Shown piece by piece: positions 59,020 to 64,000 of a DNA stretch of 64,000 bases. A model generated the notes under the pieces. The model did not search any database and was not told the origin of the DNA. It saw only the letters and a program-made list of their open reading frames with translations. Source of the DNA: Trabulsiella guamensis ATCC 49490 (GTDB lineage: Bacteria; Pseudomonadota; Gammaproteobacteria; Enterobacterales; Enterobacteriaceae); contig NZ_JMTB01000059.1 of assembly GCF_000734965.1 (NCBI RefSeq), positions 124,001 to 188,000 on the forward strand, in the 5' to 3' direction. The translations under genes and the position numbers were made by a program. The stretch's first letter is position 1, and each line of letters starts with the position of its first letter.

Positions 59020-60036
59020 ATGTCGACGCTCCGTCTGCTTATTTCAGACTCTTACGATCCCTGGTTTAACCTCGCGGTGGAAGAGTGTATTTTCCGCCAG
59101 ATGCCCGCCACCCAGCGCGTGCTGTTCCTGTGGCGCAACGCCGATACCGTGGTGATTGGTCGTGCGCAAAATCCGTGGAAAGAGTGCAACACGCGGCGTA
59201 TGGAAGAAGATGACGTGCGCCTGGCGCGTCGTAGCAGCGGCGGCGGCGCGGTCTTCCATGATCTCGGGAATACCTGCTTTACCTTCATGGCGGGCAAACC
59301 GGAATATGATAAAACCATTTCCACCGCTATCGTGCTGGAGGCGCTTAACGCGCTCGGTGTGACAGCGGAAGCCTCCGGGCGTAACGATCTGGTGGTCAAA
59401 ACACCGGACGGCGATCGCAAAGTCTCCGGCTCCGCTTACCGTGAAACCAAAGACCGTGGCTTCCACCACGGCACGCTGTTGCTGAATGCCGACCTTAGCC
59501 GTCTTGCCAACTATCTGAATCCTGACAAGAAAAAACTGCAGGCGAAAGGGATAACCTCTGTGCGCGGTCGAGTGGCGAATCTTATCGATCTGCTACCGGG
59601 GATCACCCACGAGCAGATTTGCCAGGCAGTGACCGAGGCCTTTTTCGCCCACTACGGTGAGCGCGTGGACGCGGAAATCATCTCCCCGGACAAGACCCCG
59701 GATCTGCCTAATTTCGCTGAAACCTTTGCCCGCCAGAGCAGTTGGGAGTGGAATTTCGGCCAGGCGCCCGCGTTCTCACATTTGCTTGATGAACGTTTTA
59801 GCTGGGGTGGCGTCGAGCTGCATTTTGATGTCGAAAAAGGCCATATCACCCGCACGCAGGTGTTTACCGATAGCCTTAACCCGGCACCGTTAGAAGCGCT
59901 GGCGGCACGGTTGCAGGGCTGTCTTTACCGGGCGGATATGCTGCAGCAGGAGTGCGATGCGCTGTCAGGCGATTTTCCGGAGCAGGAAAAAGAGTTGCGG
60001 GAGTTGTCGGCGTGGATTGGCAGGGCGGTGCGGTAA
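59020..60036 (+). CDS. lplA: Lipoate-protein ligase A
   Basis: Attaches free lipoate to dehydrogenase E2 and GcvH proteins via lipoyl-AMP. The signature [15 protein letters not shown] and the lysine region [24 protein letters not shown] are present. Starting at [14 protein letters not shown] it has 338 residues as in E. coli. The ATG is preceded by AGAAAGGA. Confidence 0.97.
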   Translation: MSTLRLLISDSYDPWFNLAVEECIFRQMPATQRVLFLWRNADTVVIGRAQNPWKECNTRRMEEDDVRLARRSSGGGAVFHDLGNTCFTFMAGKPEYDKTISTAIVLEALNALGVTAEASGRNDLVVKTPDGDRKVSGSAYRETKDRGFHHGTLLLNADLSRLANYLNPDKKKLQAKGITSVRGRVANLIDLLPGITHEQICQAVTEAFFAHYGERVDAEIISPDKTPDLPNFAETFARQSSWEWNFGQAPAFSHLLDERFSWGGVELHFDVEKGHITRTQVFTDSLNPAPLEALAARLQGCLYRADMLQQECDALSGDFPEQEKELRELSAWIGRAVR

Positions 60037-60048
60037 ACAGCGCTGATC

Positions 60049-60082
60049 TGTAGGCCGGGTAAGGCGAAGCCGCCACCCGGCA
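60049..60082. repeat. REP unit between lplA and deoD
   Basis: GTAGGCCGGGT and ACCCGGC frame AAGGCGAAGCCGCC, a classical REP consensus in a convergent intergenic gap. Confidence 0.88.
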
Positions 60083-60094
60083 CTCACACGGAAA

Positions 60095-60814
60095 TTACTC
60101 TTTATCGCCCAGCAGAACGGATTCCAGCGCGATTTTAATCATGTCGTTGAACGTGGTCTGACGCTCTGCCGCCGTGGTCTGTTCATGAGTACGGATATGG
60201 TCGGACACGGTGCAGATGGTCAGCGCTTTCGCACCGAACTCCGCCGCAACGCCGTAAATACCCGCCGCTTCCATTTCCACACCCAGAATGCCGTATTTTT
60301 CCATGACGTCGAACATGGACGGATCCGGCGTATAGAACAGGTCAGCAGAGAAGATGTTGCCGACGCGAGCATCAACGCCCAGCGCTTTCGCTGCATCTAC
60401 CGCGTTACGCACCATGCCAAAGTCCGCGATAGCGGCAAAGTCATGATCTTTGAAACGCAGGCGGTTCACTTTGGAGTCGGTGCAGGCACCCATGCCGATA
60501 ACCACGTCACGCAGTTTCACGTCCGGACGTACCGCGCCGCAGGAACCCACGCGAATGATTTTCTTCACGCCGAAATCGGTGATCAGCTCTTTGGTGTAGA
60601 TGGAGCATGACGGAATACCCATACCGTGGCCCATTACAGAGATTTTGCGACCTTTGTACGTGCCGGTGTAGCCCAGCATGCCGCGAACATTGTTCACTTC
60701 GCGGAAGTTTTCGAGGAAAGTTTCGGCAATATGCTTCGCACGCAGCGGATCGCCTGGCATCAGCACGACGTCTGCGAAATCACCCATTTCTGCATTAATG
60801 TGAGGGGTAGCCAT
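60095..60814 (-). CDS. deoD: Purine nucleoside phosphorylase
   Basis: Hexameric enzyme that cleaves purine (deoxy)nucleosides with phosphate. Family features include [45 protein letters not shown] and the EMEAAG substrate motif. 239 residues as in E. coli. Last gene of deoCABD. Confidence 0.98.
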   Translation of the reverse strand: MATPHINAEMGDFADVVLMPGDPLRAKHIAETFLENFREVNNVRGMLGYTGTYKGRKISVMGHGMGIPSCSIYTKELITDFGVKKIIRVGSCGAVRPDVKLRDVVIGMGACTDSKVNRLRFKDHDFAAIADFGMVRNAVDAAKALGVDARVGNIFSADLFYTPDPSMFDVMEKYGILGVEMEAAGIYGVAAEFGAKALTICTVSDHIRTHEQTTAAERQTTFNDMIKIALESVLLGDKE

Positions 60815-60845
60815 TGAGAGTTCCTTTTATTAATCCCGTTGCTAA

Positions 60846-60862
60846 GGGCGGGAAACCCGCCC
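60846..60862 (-). repeat. Hairpin between deoB and deoD
   Basis: GGGCGGG and CCCGCCC pair perfectly across AAA. On the minus strand a T run precedes rather than follows it, so an mRNA stabiliser or processing site is more likely than a terminator. Confidence 0.6.
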
Positions 60863-60870
60863 AAAAATCA

Positions 60871-62148
<1,278 letters not shown>

Positions 62149-63471
62149 TTATTCGGTAATGCGGCGATAGACTGTTGGTGTCTCTTTTGGTGCTGTTTCA
62201 CCGACGCTAATGGCCGCTTTGACGGCTTTCGCCGCGTCCTGCCAGCGGGTTTCGTCTGTCGCGTGGATCACCGCCAGCGGACGCTGTCCGTCAATACGGT
62301 CACCCAGACGCACCATGTCCGTAAAGCCGACACTGTAGTCAATGGTGTCAGACGCCTGACGACGGCCACCGCCCATCGACACCACAGCCATCCCCAGCGC
62401 GCGGGTATCCATCTGGCTAACAAACCCTTCAGTATCAGCGTAGACTGCTTTGCTCAGCGTTGCCGTCGGCAGGTAGCTACCATAATTTTCCACGAAATCG
62501 GTCGGGCCCTTCTGCGCCGCCACCATACGGCCAAAAGTTTCTGCCGCTTTACCGTTGTCGAGCACCGCCTGCAGTTTGGCGCGCGCGTCAGCGTCATCTT
62601 TCGCCAGCTTGCCGGAGATCAGCATCTCGACACACAGCGCCATAGTGACGTCGAACAGACGCGGGTTACGGTATTCACCCGTCAGGAATTGCACCGCTTC
62701 ACGCACTTCGACAGCGTTACCGGCGCTGGAAGCCAGCACCTGGTTCATGTCAGTCAGCAGCGCTGTGGTGCGCACGCCCGCGCCGTTGGCGACGCCAACA
62801 ATCGCTTCAGCGAGCGCTTCTGAAAGTTCATAGGTAGGCATAAACGCGCCGCTACCGACTTTCACGTCCATCACCAGCGCATCCAGCCCTTCCGCCAGTT
62901 TTTTGGCGAGGATCGACCCGGTGATCAACGGAATGGAATCCACCGTCGCGGTAATGTCGCGGGTGGCGTAAAAACGTTTGTCTGCTGGCGCGAGGGAACT
63001 GGTCTGGCCGATAATCGCCACGCCAACGTCTTTAATGATCTCACGGAAACGGTTGTCGTCCGGGAAGATGTCAAACCCCGGAATCGCTTCCAGTTTATCG
63101 AGCGTACCGCCCGTATGCCCCAGGCCACGCCCGGAAATCATCGGGACGTAACCGCCACAGGCCGCAACCATCGGGCCGAGCATCAGCGAAGTGACATCAC
63201 CCACACCGCCGGTGGAGTGTTTATCCACAATCGGACCATTCAGGTTCAGGCTCTTCCAGTCCAGAACGGTTCCTGAATCCCGCATCGCCATGGTCAACGA
63301 GACACGTTCCGGCATGGTCATATCGTGGAAAAAGATGGTCATGGCCAGCGCGGCAATCTGCCCTTCAGAAATAGTGTTATCGCGAATGCCGTTGATGAAA
63401 AAGCGAATTTCTTCATCGCTGAGTGCGTGACCATCACGCTTTTTACGAATTATTTCTTGTGCGAGAAACAA
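62149..63471 (-). CDS. deoA: Thymidine phosphorylase
   Basis: Cleaves thymidine to thymine and deoxyribose 1-phosphate. The phosphorylase family motif is [19 protein letters not shown], with [22 protein letters not shown]. The start is a TTG at 63469-63471 (then [13 protein letters not shown]) after GGGGGTTACC; it gives 440 residues, the E. coli length, whose deoA also starts with TTG as I recall. The longer ATG reading would run into a REP unit. Confidence 0.96.
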
Positions 63472-63507
63472 GGTAACCCCCAGGGGAAAAGAGTAGAAGG
63501 CTATTCC

Positions 63508-63537
63508 AGGCCGGGTAAGCAATGTGCCACCCGGCCA
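63508..63537. repeat. REP unit between deoC and deoA
   Basis: AGGCCGGGTAAGC and CCACCCGGCC frame AATGTG, a REP-type palindrome inside the deo operon. It may shift message stability between deoC and the downstream genes. Confidence 0.8.
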
Positions 63538-63544
63538 TTAAGGC

Positions 63545-64000
63545 TTAATAAGCGCTTGCGCTTTTGCCGTCACCATGACCGAGCGCTTTCAGCAGGCTTG
63601 CCAGCAAGCTGGACGCACCAAAGCGGTAGTGGCGGGAATCCGCCCAGTCGGCACCGAACAGTTCGTCGGCAATCGCCAGGAATTTCTGTGCGTCTTCCGC
63701 AGTACGTACGCCGCCCGCCGGTTTAAAACCTACGGTTTTCTGTACACCCATATCGCGGATGACTTCCATCATGATGCGCGCGCTTTCCGGGGTGGCGTTC
63801 ACCGGCACTTTACCGGTAGAGGTTTTGATAAAATCAGCCCCGGCTTTGATCGCAATTTCAGACGCTTTGCGGATCAACGCTTCTTCTTTCAGCTCGCCGG
63901 TTTCGATGATCACTTTCAGCAGTACGTTTGCCGCCGCACAGGCGTCTTTACAGGCTTTCACCAGATCAAAACCGACCTGTTCGTTGCCTGCGATCAGCGC
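63545..64000 (-). CDS. deoC: Deoxyribose-phosphate aldolase (partial)
   Basis: C-terminal portion, 151 residues visible of a protein of about 259; the 5' end lies beyond the window. Splits deoxyribose 5-phosphate into acetaldehyde and glyceraldehyde 3-phosphate. The Schiff-base lysine segment [11 protein letters not shown] and the [11 protein letters not shown] motif are both inside the window. First gene of deoCABD. An internal ATG at 63961 is not the real start: the frame stays open and homologous to base 64000. Confidence 0.95.
   Translation of the reverse strand, partial: ALIAGNEQVGFDLVKACKDACAAANVLLKVIIETGELKEEALIRKASEIAIKAGADFIKTSTGKVPVNATPESARIMMEVIRDMGVQKTVGFKPAGGVRTAEDAQKFLAIADELFGADWADSRHYRFGASSLLASLLKALGHGDGKSASAY

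Overview
The window is chromosomal DNA from an Enterobacteriaceae member close to Escherichia, Salmonella and Citrobacter. Nearly every housekeeping protein is recognisably the E. coli type in sequence and length, and gene order follows the E. coli K-12 map across its 0/100 minute point, in inverted orientation. The absence of cai/fix genes beside carB, and a chitinase with a small regulator between nhaA and dnaJ (as I recall from Salmonella), point to Citrobacter or a near relative. That genus call is inference. No tRNA, rRNA, CRISPR array, transposase or prophage gene was seen.

Layout: 1-2525 holds kefC and its ancillary subunit kefF, followed by a small DUF903-type lipoprotein gene. 3179-7570 is carB-carA, with ArgR, RutR and PurR boxes upstream, then dapB. 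8977-15849 is an accessory island where E. coli carries rihC: a LacI-family regulator, a divergent operon for a phosphomannose-isomerase-like fusion protein and a four-part mannose-family PTS (EIIA, EIIB, EIIC, EIID), and a convergent pair of cupin-type glucose-6-phosphate isomerase paralogues. Copies of the palindrome GATTAATCGATTAACC precede all three transcription units, so this looks like one small regulon for an unidentified sugar. It is the best candidate here for an undescribed system.

15979-21726 is ispH-fkpB-lspA-ileS-ribF, diverging from rpsT. 22384-24509 is nhaR-nhaA. 24670-27270 is a second accessory patch: an apparently signal-less GH18 chitinase and a divergent miniature membrane-tethered winged-helix regulator across an AT-rich gap. 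Then come dnaJ-dnaK with a sigma32 promoter, satP, an MHS-type transporter, mog, talB, yaaJ and yaaA.

36925-41756 is the threonine operon thrLABC with leader peptide and attenuator. 41965-48056 holds yjtD, the tiny gene yjjY, arcA and creABCD. The rest is rob, gpmB, yjjX, trpR, slt, ettA, nadR-radA-serB, smp-lplA, and deoD-deoB-deoA with deoC cut by the window end. REP-like palindromes sit in several intergenic gaps, and one lies inside the 3' end of a coding region.
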